Assembly: GCF_035934735.1 (NCBI RefSeq)
Contig: NZ_CP142396.1
Coordinates: 2,480,001 to 2,544,000, forward strand
DNA: 64,000 nt
From: Sedimentibacter sp. MB31-C6
GTDB taxonomy: Bacteria; Bacillota; Clostridia; Tissierellales; Sedimentibacteraceae
Reading direction: 5' to 3'
Positions 50,741 to 58,937 of this stretch are shown here, one piece after another (the first letter of the stretch is position 1; every line of letters starts with the position of its first letter). The position numbers and the translations under genes were made by a program. The notes below the pieces were generated by a model. The model saw only the letters and a list, made by a program, of their open reading frames with translations. It did no database searches and had not been told where the DNA came from.

Positions 50741-51391
50741 ATGAAAGAAATAATAGTAATTGGATGTGGCAGATTCGGTACTTCGGTAGCTAAAACGCTA
50801 AATGACCTTGGTCACGATGTTATGATAGTAGATAATGATGCTGAAACAGTGGAAGAACTTTCGGAATTTGTCACCCATGCAATTCAGATTGACGCAACTG
50901 ATGAGTCAGCTTATAATGCTTTAGGATTAAAAAATTTTGATGTTGCTGTCATTGCAATTGGTTCTAATCTTGAAGCATCAATAATGGCAACATTAATGGC
51001 AAAAGAAAAGGGAGTACCTTTTGTTATAGCTAAGGCAAAAAACGAAACTCATGCAATGTTACTTAAAAAAATTGGAGCAGATAATATAGTTTTCCCAGAA
51101 AGAGATATGGGTATAAGAATTGCTAACAATTTAACTACACCAAATATACTAGAGGCGATAAGATTGTCATCTGAATATAGTATAATTGAAACGGTAGCTT
51201 TAGAAGAATGGGTAGATAATACAATAGAAGATTTGAAATTTTCGAAGGTACATAAAGTAAATATAATAGCAATAAGAAGCGGTGAAGAAATTTACATATC
51301 TCCACCTCCTGACAGTGTTATAAAAAAGGGTGATATATTAGTTGTGTTAGGGGACAACAAGAGTTTGAAAAAATTCAATGGAAAGGAATAG
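50741..51391 (+). CDS. ktrA: Potassium uptake regulatory subunit KtrA
   Basis: 216 residues. An RCK_N Rossmann domain (VIGCGRFGTSVA, with Gly8, Gly10 and Gly13, and the acidic VDND at the second strand) binds ATP/ADP or NAD(H), and an RCK_C domain covers about 135-216. It gates KtrB. ATG 50741 is preferred: GGGAGG is seven bases ahead; in-frame TTG 50720 and ATG 50738 fit less well. Co-transcribed with ktrB. Confidence 0.93.
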   Translation: MKEIIVIGCGRFGTSVAKTLNDLGHDVMIVDNDAETVEELSEFVTHAIQIDATDESAYNALGLKNFDVAVIAIGSNLEASIMATLMAKEKGVPFVIAKAKNETHAMLLKKIGADNIVFPERDMGIRIANNLTTPNILEAIRLSSEYSIIETVALEEWVDNTIEDLKFSKVHKVNIIAIRSGEEIYISPPPDSVIKKGDILVVLGDNKSLKKFNGKE

Positions 51392-51417
51392 GGAAGTGCT
51401 ATGCATTTCTGATTAAT

Positions 51418-52212
51418 ATGGAAATTATTAAAAGTAAAGATAATAGTAAAATTAAATATATCCGTTCCTTAAGTATAAAAAAAAATAGAGAAGCTGAGAG
51501 TTCATTTATTGTCGAAGGTATAAAATTTATAAAAGAAGCTATAAACGAGTGCTCAGAAGTAAGATTTGTCTTATTAAATGAAAATTCATCTGAAAAAGAA
51601 GAGATAAAGAATCTTTTAAATATGTTAATAAAACAAAAAATAGAATATTTTTTTTGTGAAGATAATATATTTAGTGGTATTTCAGAAACTATTAATTCAC
51701 AAGGAATATTGGCTGTAGTAAGAAAAAACAAATACACCAAGAAAGAGATTTTAGATAATTGTAAATTTGTTATAATGTGTGACCGCATACAAGATCCGGG
51801 GAATTTAGGAACTATTATAAGAACTGCAGATGCCTTTGGGCCTACAGCTATAATATTAAATAAAGGCTGTGTTGATGCATACAATCCAAAAGTTGTTAGA
51901 GCAACAGCTGGTGCTATGTTTAGAGTACCTATAATATATATTGAAAGTGACATAGAAATAATTAGTTATATGAAACATGAAGGGTTTAAGATAATTTCCA
52001 CAGTTGTTGACTCAGCTTATTCCTTTGAAAGTATCGATAATTCTGATAAAATATGTATAGTAATTGGTAATGAAGGGCAGGGTATTTCTCAGGAAATAAT
52101 AGATGAATCCAATATTTGTATTTCAATAAAAATGACTGGAAGATCTGAATCTCTAAATGCTTCAATTGCAGCAGGAATCTCTATTTATGAAATAAGAAAA
52201 AAACTATTGTAA
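51418..52212 (+). CDS. SpoU/TrmH-family RNA methyltransferase
   Basis: 264 residues: an N-terminal substrate-binding domain (1-100) and the knotted SPOUT domain with RIQDPGNLGTIIRTADAFG, then GNEGQGIS and the SLNASIAAGISIYEI motif, which bind S-adenosylmethionine. It 2'-O-methylates a ribose in tRNA or rRNA; this type lies beside pheST in many Firmicutes and is often annotated as RlmB/YsgA-like. Target nucleotide unknown. The ATG lies 26 bases behind ktrA with a weak site. The pheST promoter overlaps its stop. Confidence 0.9.
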   Translation: MEIIKSKDNSKIKYIRSLSIKKNREAESSFIVEGIKFIKEAINECSEVRFVLLNENSSEKEEIKNLLNMLIKQKIEYFFCEDNIFSGISETINSQGILAVVRKNKYTKKEILDNCKFVIMCDRIQDPGNLGTIIRTADAFGPTAIILNKGCVDAYNPKVVRATAGAMFRVPIIYIESDIEIISYMKHEGFKIISTVVDSAYSFESIDNSDKICIVIGNEGQGISQEIIDESNICISIKMTGRSESLNASIAAGISIYEIRKKLL

Positions 52213-52235
52213 GTTTGTTGTATTTTTGATATAAT
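52207..52235 (+). promoter_or_regulatory. Promoter of the pheST T-box transcript
   Basis: TTGTAA (52207-52212), 17-base spacer, TATAAT (52230-52235); the -35 overlaps the stop codon of the methyltransferase gene. Confidence 0.7.
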
Positions 52236-52249
52236 CAAAATAATTTATT

Positions 52250-52572
52250 AAACATTTCATGTAGAATATTATGAGGCAATTATTTATGATGTAACTAAAA
52301 TATAAAATAATATCAAATTTAATAATAATGCAATGAAAAAGCAAAGTAGACATAAGAGTATGTTTTTAAGAGAAAAATCATCTTGGCTGAAAATGGTTTT
52401 AAATAATTATGTTGAAATTTCACTTTTGAGCTTACAGAATGAAATTAGTAGTTCTGTACGGATAGACCGTTATAAAAATTCAAGGCATTCAAATAATATA
52501 ACTATGTAATTTTTGAAGGCAAACAAGAGTGGTACCGCGGACTTCGCCTCTTTAGAGGCGAGGTCCTTTGTT
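52250..52572 (+). ncRNA. T-box leader of pheST
   Basis: The T-box core AGAGTGGTACCGCGG (52526-52540) is followed by terminator GGACTTCGCCTC...GAGGCGAGGTCC (52539-52566). Upstream, GAAATTTCACTTTTGAG has the shape of the specifier region, with UUC at 52419-52421, a phenylalanine codon that fits the pheS gene behind. Binding of uncharged tRNA(Phe) would favour the antiterminator. Confidence 0.9.
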
Positions 52573-52602
52573 ATTATATGATTTATTGAAAGGAGTATAT
52601 AT

Positions 52603-53625
52603 ATGAAAGAACAACTTTTAAAGTTAAAGACAGAAGCATTAAATCAATTAAAAGAATGTATTGAAAATGCTGATATTGAAAAAATAAGGGTTCAATATTT
52701 AGGGAAAAAAGGTGAATTGACTCAAATACTAAGATCAATGGGTAGTTTATCTGAAGAAGAAAGACCTGAAATGGGGAAGTTAGCAAATGAAGTAAGAGCT
52801 ATAATTGAAAATGAAATAAAAGAAATAAAAGGTAAATTAGATACAAAAGTAGCAGAAGCTAAATTGAAATCTGAGTCATTGGATATTACAATGCCTGGCA
52901 TTTTACCTGAAATTGGAAGAAGACATCCTCTAATGCAAGTCAAAGAAGAACTTGAAAGTTTATTTATGCGTATGGGATATGATGTAGTTGATGGACCTGA
53001 AATAGAAACAGTAAGCAATAATTTCGATGATTTAAATGCACCTTATGACCATCCATCAAGAGATAAATCCGATACTTTTTATATCTCAGAGGATTTAGTA
53101 TTAAGAACTCATACTTCACCAGTTGAAATAAGAGCAATGAAGGAAGGAAAATTACCTATTAGAATGGTTTCTACAGGAAGAACTTTTCGTTTTGATGATG
53201 TTGATGATACACATTCACCGATGTTTCATCAAATGGAATGCTTAGTTGTTGATAAAGGTGTAACGATGGCTAATTTAAAGGATTCTATAGATCAATTTGT
53301 AAAAGAATTATTTGGAAGTGAAATGAAAACTCGGTTTAGACCCCATAACTTTCCATTTACTGAACCGAGTGCAGAGGTTGATGTATCATGTCCAATATGT
53401 ATGGGTAAGGGTTGTCCTGCCTGCAATGGAACAGGTTGGAGCATGGAATTGCTTGGTTGTGGTATGACACATCCAAATGTACTTCGAAACTGTGGCATAG
53501 ATCCAGAAGTTTATTCAGGATATGCATTTGGCATGGGGATTGATAGAGTGGCTATGGTAAAATACGGGATACCTAATATTAGACTGTTATTTGAAAATGA
53601 TGTAAGATTTTTAAAACAATTTTAA
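52603..53625 (+). CDS. pheS: Phenylalanyl-tRNA synthetase alpha subunit
   Basis: 340 residues. N-terminal coiled coil (1-90), then the class II catalytic core with motif 2 (FRFDDVDDTHSPMFHQMECL) and motif 3 (YAFGMGIDRVAMVKYGI near the end). CPICMGKGCPACNGTGW just before LLGCGMTHP contains four cysteines of a probable zinc knuckle seen in clostridial PheS. It aminoacylates tRNA(Phe) with PheT. AAAGGAG precedes the ATG. Regulated by the T-box ahead. Confidence 0.96.
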   Translation: MKEQLLKLKTEALNQLKECIENADIEKIRVQYLGKKGELTQILRSMGSLSEEERPEMGKLANEVRAIIENEIKEIKGKLDTKVAEAKLKSESLDITMPGILPEIGRRHPLMQVKEELESLFMRMGYDVVDGPEIETVSNNFDDLNAPYDHPSRDKSDTFYISEDLVLRTHTSPVEIRAMKEGKLPIRMVSTGRTFRFDDVDDTHSPMFHQMECLVVDKGVTMANLKDSIDQFVKELFGSEMKTRFRPHNFPFTEPSAEVDVSCPICMGKGCPACNGTGWSMELLGCGMTHPNVLRNCGIDPEVYSGYAFGMGIDRVAMVKYGIPNIRLLFENDVRFLKQF

Positions 53626-53638
53626 GGAGGCGTGTAGA

Positions 53639-56032
53639 ATGTTAGTACCTATTAAATGGATGAGTCAATATGTTGATATAAATACTGATAATAAAACTTT
53701 AGCAGATAAATTAACACTTACGGGGTCTCATGTTGACGCTGTTATAGATTATGAAAAGAAAGTAGAGAATGTTGTTACAGGTAAAATTTTAGAGATAGTA
53801 AAACATCCTAATGCGGATAAGCTAGTAGTCACTAAAATAGATATAAATGAAGGAGAGCCTGTACAAATAATTACGGGAGCAAATAATATTAATGAAGGTG
53901 ATGTCGTTCCAGTATGTTTAGAAGGCGCTGTTCTTCCAAATGGACTAAAAATAAAGAAAACTAAATTTAGAGGACTTCCTTCTTATGGAATGATGTGCTC
54001 ATATGAAGAGCTAGGTTTTGATGATAAAGTTATTCCAAAGGAATTCAAAGATGGAATTGCTATTCTTCCTGCAAATACTGAACTGGGAGTTGATATTAAG
54101 GATGCATTATCATTAAACGGAAGTGCATTAGAGGTTGAAGTAACATTTAACAGACCTGATTGTTTGAATATAGTTGGAATGGCTAGAGAAACGGCAGCGA
54201 CTTTGGGAACTAAGTTTAAATTTCCTAAAATAGAAATAAAAAATGAAGTGGATAAAATAACAGATTATTTAGATGATGTTGTGATAGAAGATGAAAATTT
54301 ATGCAGTCGTTTTTATGCAAAAGTAATTAAAGACATAAAAATTGGGCCTTCTCCACTTTGGATGCAAAGGACGTTGATGGATGCTGGTATGAGGCCGATT
54401 AATAATATAGTAGATGTAACAAACTATGTAATGTTAGAATTAGGGCAGCCTCTTCATGCTTATAATTTAGAATCGTTGAAAGGTAGAAAATTAGTTGCAA
54501 GAAGAGCTAAAAAAGATGAAAAAATAGTTACTATAGACCAAGTTGAAAGAAGTTTAGAAAGTGAAATGCTAGTTATTGCAGATGCTGAAAAACCTGCTTG
54601 TATTGCTGGTGTTATGGGTGGATTACATTCTGAAATTAATGATGATACTAAAATTATGGTTTTGGAAAGTGCTAATTTTAATCCGAATTCTGTGAGAGGA
54701 ACATCTAAAAAACTGGGTATGCGTTCAGAAGCTTCTGCTAGAAATGAAAAGCCAATGGGTTATGTTATGGTTGAAATAGCGAGTAAAAGAGCTTGTCAGC
54801 TAATTGAAATGATAGGGGCTGGTACAGTTGTAAGTGGATATTTAGAGGCAGGAAAAAGTGAATATGTGTCTCCTATTGTAACACTTCGCCCATATAGGGT
54901 AACTGAACTTCTTGGTGTTGAAATACCAGTAGAAGATATGCTTAAATCTCTTAATATTCTTGAAATAGAAAGCACCTATGATAAAGAAAAAATTAGTTGT
55001 AAAATTCCATATTTTAGAACTGACATAGAACAAGAAGCTGATTTAATAGAAGAAGTTGGTAGAATGTATGGTTTGGAAAACATTGAGTCTAAACCTCTAC
55101 AAGGAAATATCAGAGTAGGTAAAAAGTCAGAAAAGAGATTGTTAGAAGACGAAATTAAAAATATATTATGTGGGATGGGATTAAATGAAATAACGACTTA
55201 TTCTTTTATTAGCCCTAAGGCATATGATAATATATGTGTTCCGGAAAATAGTGAATTAAGAAATTATATAAAATTATTAAATCCGTTGGGAGAAGATTAT
55301 AGCTCAATGAGATCTACCTTAATTCCTAATATGATGGATGTTATTCAAAGAAATATAAATAGAGGTGCAGATGAAGCCAAACTATTTGAAATTGGAAGTA
55401 CCTTTATACCTAAACAAATTCCAGTTGTTGATCAACCTATAGAAAAAACAAAAATTTGCATAGGAATGTATGGAAAGCTTGATTTCTTTAATTTAAAAGG
55501 AGTTATCGAAGGAATTTTGTCAAGATTTGGAATATCGGTGAAACTAAAGTTTGTTAAAGATAATTCGACATTTCATCCAGGCAGAACAGCAGATATGTTT
55601 GTTAATGGCGAAAGTATTGGAATTTATGGTGAGATAAACCCTAAAGTAACAAATAATTATGGATTAGACAATAAGGTTTATATTGCAGAAATTGATATCG
55701 ATAAAATTTTGGTAAATAAAAATACTGAATGGAAATACGAGACTCTACCTAAATATCCTTCAATGGTAAGGGATATTGCTGTTAAGGTAAAAGATGATGT
55801 GTTAGCAGGTGATATGGAAGAAACTATTAAGTCAGTAAATCCATATCTTATTGAAAATGTTAAGTTGTTTGATGTATATAAAGGTGAACATATCGAGATA
55901 GGTTTTAAAAGTACAGCATTTTCAGTAACTTATAGAAATAAAGAACGTACTTTGAAGGAAAAAGAAGTTGAAAAGGTACATCAGAAAATTTTAGAAGAAT
56001 TAGAGAAAAAATTTGAAGCTACACTTAGATAA
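53639..56032 (+). CDS. pheT: Phenylalanyl-tRNA synthetase beta subunit
   Basis: 797 residues, full length: tRNA-binding domain (about 40-150), B3/B4 editing domain (about 205-380), B5 (about 410-480), and the C-terminal ferredoxin-like FDX-ACB domain (from about 705, YPSMVRDIAVKVKDDV). The usual motif around SEAS(x)RFE(K/R)G(L/V)DP reads SEASARNEKPMGYVM here, an unusual local variant in a segment next to the active site interface. It starts 13 bases after pheS with AAGGAGG ahead. A shared terminator separates it from lgt. Confidence 0.94.
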   Translation: MLVPIKWMSQYVDINTDNKTLADKLTLTGSHVDAVIDYEKKVENVVTGKILEIVKHPNADKLVVTKIDINEGEPVQIITGANNINEGDVVPVCLEGAVLPNGLKIKKTKFRGLPSYGMMCSYEELGFDDKVIPKEFKDGIAILPANTELGVDIKDALSLNGSALEVEVTFNRPDCLNIVGMARETAATLGTKFKFPKIEIKNEVDKITDYLDDVVIEDENLCSRFYAKVIKDIKIGPSPLWMQRTLMDAGMRPINNIVDVTNYVMLELGQPLHAYNLESLKGRKLVARRAKKDEKIVTIDQVERSLESEMLVIADAEKPACIAGVMGGLHSEINDDTKIMVLESANFNPNSVRGTSKKLGMRSEASARNEKPMGYVMVEIASKRACQLIEMIGAGTVVSGYLEAGKSEYVSPIVTLRPYRVTELLGVEIPVEDMLKSLNILEIESTYDKEKISCKIPYFRTDIEQEADLIEEVGRMYGLENIESKPLQGNIRVGKKSEKRLLEDEIKNILCGMGLNEITTYSFISPKAYDNICVPENSELRNYIKLLNPLGEDYSSMRSTLIPNMMDVIQRNINRGADEAKLFEIGSTFIPKQIPVVDQPIEKTKICIGMYGKLDFFNLKGVIEGILSRFGISVKLKFVKDNSTFHPGRTADMFVNGESIGIYGEINPKVTNNYGLDNKVYIAEIDIDKILVNKNTEWKYETLPKYPSMVRDIAVKVKDDVLAGDMEETIKSVNPYLIENVKLFDVYKGEHIEIGFKSTAFSVTYRNKERTLKEKEVEKVHQKILEELEKKFEATLR

Positions 56033-56046
56033 AATTGAAGCTCATA

Positions 56047-56083
56047 AAAAAATCAGTTAGATAACTTGTCTAACTGATTTTTT
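56047..56083. terminator. Bidirectional terminator between pheT and lgt
   Basis: Perfect 15-bp stem AAAAAATCAGTTAGA / TCTAACTGATTTTTT with a 7-base loop. Confidence 0.92.
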
Positions 56084-56085
56084 AA

Positions 56086-56826
56086 TTACTTAGTTGTTTT
56101 TAAGTTTTTTCTAAGAAAATAAAATAATACTATACCTAAAATAATGGATATTACACTTACGAGTTGTGCTACACGCATATTTAAAAACATTAAACTGTCA
56201 GTTCTTAAACCTTCAACAAAGAATCGAGCCATTGAGTATAATATTAGATAAAGAGCAAAAGCTTCTCCTTCAGTTTTTCTCTTTTTCTTTCTATACCATA
56301 TTAGAAAAATAAATATAGAAAAATCTAATAGGGATTCATATAAAAATGTTGGGTGGACTTTCTGTCCATCTACAATTATTCCCCAAGGCAAATCTGTAGG
56401 TCCTCCATGGGCTTCCTGATTAATAAAATTACCCCATCTTCCTATTGCCTGACCAAGGGAAACGCTAGGTATTACTATATCGAGCAACTGAAAAATATTA
56501 ATTTTTCGAACTTTACAAAATATATAACCAACTATAACACCTAATATTAAAGCTCCATGAATTGCCAAGCCGCCATTTCTAATGTTTATAATTTGATTTA
56601 AATTTTGACTATAATAATCCCAAGAAAAAATCACATAATAAGCTCTAGCACCGACTATGGCAGTTGGAATTGCAATTAGTAAGAAATCTAATAAATTTTC
56701 TTCTTTAAATCCTACTCTTTTTGCTTCTCTTAGTGCCAATAAAACACCTATAAGTACTCCAAGTGATATTAATACTCCATACCACATTATATCTACTCCA
56801 AATATACTAAATGCCACTGGATCCAT
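56086..56826 (-). CDS. lgt: Prolipoprotein diacylglyceryl transferase
   Basis: 246 residues, seven membrane segments. The signature GRWGNFINQEAHGG and the upstream HGALILGV identify Lgt, which attaches diacylglycerol to the lipobox Cys of prelipoproteins such as DctP in this window. FLYESLLDF and the Arg in GLRTDSL are also conserved. AGGAGG lies ahead of the ATG on the minus strand. It stands alone, convergent to pheT and divergent from mraZ. Confidence 0.95.
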   Translation of the reverse strand: MDPVAFSIFGVDIMWYGVLISLGVLIGVLLALREAKRVGFKEENLLDFLLIAIPTAIVGARAYYVIFSWDYYSQNLNQIINIRNGGLAIHGALILGVIVGYIFCKVRKINIFQLLDIVIPSVSLGQAIGRWGNFINQEAHGGPTDLPWGIIVDGQKVHPTFLYESLLDFSIFIFLIWYRKKKRKTEGEAFALYLILYSMARFFVEGLRTDSLMFLNMRVAQLVSVISIILGIVLFYFLRKNLKTTK

Positions 56827-56965
56827 TTTTTCCTCCTAATTTTATATACTATAGATATCCTGCATACTATACGTATTCATTGTTTTTTATTATATATTTG
56901 TATTACCTATTCGTCAATAGAATAAAAATATAATGTAATTCTGCTTTGTTTCAATTGATTGTTTT

Positions 56966-57064
56966 ATTGTGGTGATAAGTGGGAAATAAAAAATAATTTT
57001 AAAATTTAAAAATAATAGTGGCATTTATAACCCATTATGTGGTATAATATGCCCAGTAGGTGGT
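56966..57064 (+). promoter_or_regulatory. mraZ promoter with GTGG repeats
   Basis: A -10 TATAAT lies at 57043-57048. GTGG occurs at 56969 and 56979 (10 apart), then at 57018, 57039 and 57060 (exactly 21 apart). MraZ proteins bind such spaced GTGG/TGGG repeats upstream of their own gene in other bacteria, so these are candidate operators. Confidence 0.55.
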
Positions 57065-57069
57065 AGATT

Positions 57070-57507
57070 ATGTTTACTGGTGAATATATACATTCATTTG
57101 ATGAGAAGGGAAGAGTTATAATTCCTTCTAAATTTAGAAATGAACTAGGAGAAAATTTCTATATTGGTAAAGGTTTGGATAAATGTTTATTCGTTTATCC
57201 TATTGAAACATGGACAGAATTTGTTGGTAAACTCAAAAATTTATCTACTTTTAATAAACAGGAACGATTTTTTTTAAGAAGATTTGTTTCTGGATTTAGT
57301 GAATGTAGTTTTGATAAACAGGGTAGAATATTAGTGCCGCCATCTCTACGAGAATTTAGCGGATTAAATAACGAAGCTACTATAATAGGGGTTATAGATA
57401 GAATTGAAATTTGGAATAAAGACAGTTGGACTGAATACTCCAACGATGACGAATTTGATTTTGACAGCATTTCGGAAAAAATGTCAGAATTGGGGATAGG
57501 TTTATAA
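57070..57507 (+). CDS. mraZ: Transcriptional regulator MraZ
   Basis: 145 residues with two AbrB-like SpoVT/MraZ half-domains: YIHSFDEKGRVIIPSKFR near residues 5-22 and ECSFDKQGRILVPPSLRE near 78-95, both with the DxKGR pattern. It forms a ring that represses the dcw operon. The start has GTAGGTGG close ahead, which doubles as a potential MraZ site. First gene of the division and wall cluster; rsmH follows after 12 bases. Confidence 0.95.
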   Translation: MFTGEYIHSFDEKGRVIIPSKFRNELGENFYIGKGLDKCLFVYPIETWTEFVGKLKNLSTFNKQERFFLRRFVSGFSECSFDKQGRILVPPSLREFSGLNNEATIIGVIDRIEIWNKDSWTEYSNDDEFDFDSISEKMSELGIGL

Positions 57508-57519
57508 AGGAGGAGTGAC

Positions 57520-58449
57520 ATGAATTATAACCACACATCGGTTCTGTTAAAGGAATCTATTGATGGATTGAACATAAAAAAAGATGGAATTTATGTCGAC
57601 GCAACTTTAGGCGGGGGAGGACATACTTGCGAAATACTTAAAAGAGCTATAGATGGAAAAGTAATTGGTATAGATCAAGATGATTATGCAATAGACAGGG
57701 CAAGAGAAAGGCTGAAAGAATTTGATAACTTTACAGCTGTAAATAGTAATTTTAAAAATATTGATAAAGTATTAAATGAATTAAATATAGATAAAATAGA
57801 TGGAATAATTTTTGACTTAGGTGTTTCATCATTTCAATTAGATATACCAGAAAGAGGATTTAGTTATAATAATGATATGCCTCTTGACATGAGAATGGAC
57901 AAAAGTCAAACAACAACTGCAAGACATATAGTAAATGGATATGATGAGGAAGAATTAACTCGTATCCTTAAGGACTATGGTGAAGAAAATTGGGCAGCAA
58001 GAATAGCTAAGTTTATTGTACAAGAAAGAGAAATTGAATTTATTGAAACAACAGGTCAACTTGTAAGTATAATAAAAAAGGCTATACCTAAACAAGTTAG
58101 ACAAGAAGGGTCTCATCCGGCAAAAAGAACATTTCAGGCTATACGAATAGAAGTCAATAAAGAATTGGAAATACTTGAAACTACAATTAAAAGTGCAGTG
58201 GACAGATTGAAACATAAAGGAAGAATTTGTGTTATAACATTTCATTCCTTAGAGGATAGAATTATTAAGAATACATATGTGAATTTGAATAAGGACTGCA
58301 TTTGTCCGCCAGAATTTCCACAGTGTATATGTGATCACAGACGCAAATTAAAAATAATTACAAAAAAACCAATAGTTGCATCTGATGAGGAACTAAATGA
58401 AAATCGCAGGGCACGAAGTGCAAAGCTAAGAATAGGTGAAAGGGTGTAG
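57520..58449 (+). CDS. rsmH: 16S rRNA m4C1402 methyltransferase RsmH
   Basis: 309 residues. [10 protein letters not shown] near residues 27-36 is the SAM-binding motif, with [10 protein letters not shown], the long insertion and [16 protein letters not shown] fitting the family (MraW). It methylates N4 of C1402 in the ribosomal P site. The usual second gene of the dcw cluster. AAGGAGGAGTGAC lies before the ATG. Confidence 0.96.
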   Translation: MNYNHTSVLLKESIDGLNIKKDGIYVDATLGGGGHTCEILKRAIDGKVIGIDQDDYAIDRARERLKEFDNFTAVNSNFKNIDKVLNELNIDKIDGIIFDLGVSSFQLDIPERGFSYNNDMPLDMRMDKSQTTTARHIVNGYDEEELTRILKDYGEENWAARIAKFIVQEREIEFIETTGQLVSIIKKAIPKQVRQEGSHPAKRTFQAIRIEVNKELEILETTIKSAVDRLKHKGRICVITFHSLEDRIIKNTYVNLNKDCICPPEFPQCICDHRRKLKIITKKPIVASDEELNENRRARSAKLRIGERV

Positions 58450-58454
58450 ATTTA

Positions 58455-58925
58455 ATGTCAGCTTTAAGAAAAGAATCAATAGAATTTGATTATGGACAAG
58501 AAATTCTAGAATCTCCAAAGAAAAAGCGTATAAAAAAGAAAAAAAATAATAGAATTGTTATAGATAGTTTTAAAAATTCAGCTATGCTAGCAGTAGCTTT
58601 TCTATTGGGAATTTTATTGGTATACAATTATGCCATCATAACTGATAAGAAAATGGAGTTATATACTATTAATCAAGAAATTTCAGAGCTTAATAATAGT
58701 ATAGACGAATATAATATTGCTTTGGAGAGTATCAAGAACACAAATAATATTGAAGAATTGGCAAAAACCTATTTAGGGATGAATTACCCAAGCAGAAAGC
58801 AGACTGTGTTTATAGATTTTGCATATGGTGAATCTAACATTGCAGAAGATGAAGCTGATTTATTGACAGAAGATGAAAATCTATTATATGGATTTATTGA
58901 CAAGGTTATTGGTTTCATTAGGTAA
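58455..58925 (+). CDS. ftsL: Cell division protein FtsL
   Basis: 156 residues: a basic cytosolic N-terminus (20-33, KKKRIKKKKNN), one membrane segment (about 43-62), then a short coiled coil (72-98) and the motif NNIEELAKTYLGMNYPSRKQTVFI, which is the FtsL/DivIC-like end that contacts its partners. It links DivIC (31.3 kb) to the septal synthase. Sequence conservation is low in this family, so the call relies on position between rsmH and a PBP. Confidence 0.85.
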   Translation: MSALRKESIEFDYGQEILESPKKKRIKKKKNNRIVIDSFKNSAMLAVAFLLGILLVYNYAIITDKKMELYTINQEISELNNSIDEYNIALESIKNTNNIEELAKTYLGMNYPSRKQTVFIDFAYGESNIAEDEADLLTEDENLLYGFIDKVIGFIR

Positions 58926-58937
58926 GGAGGTTTCCAT

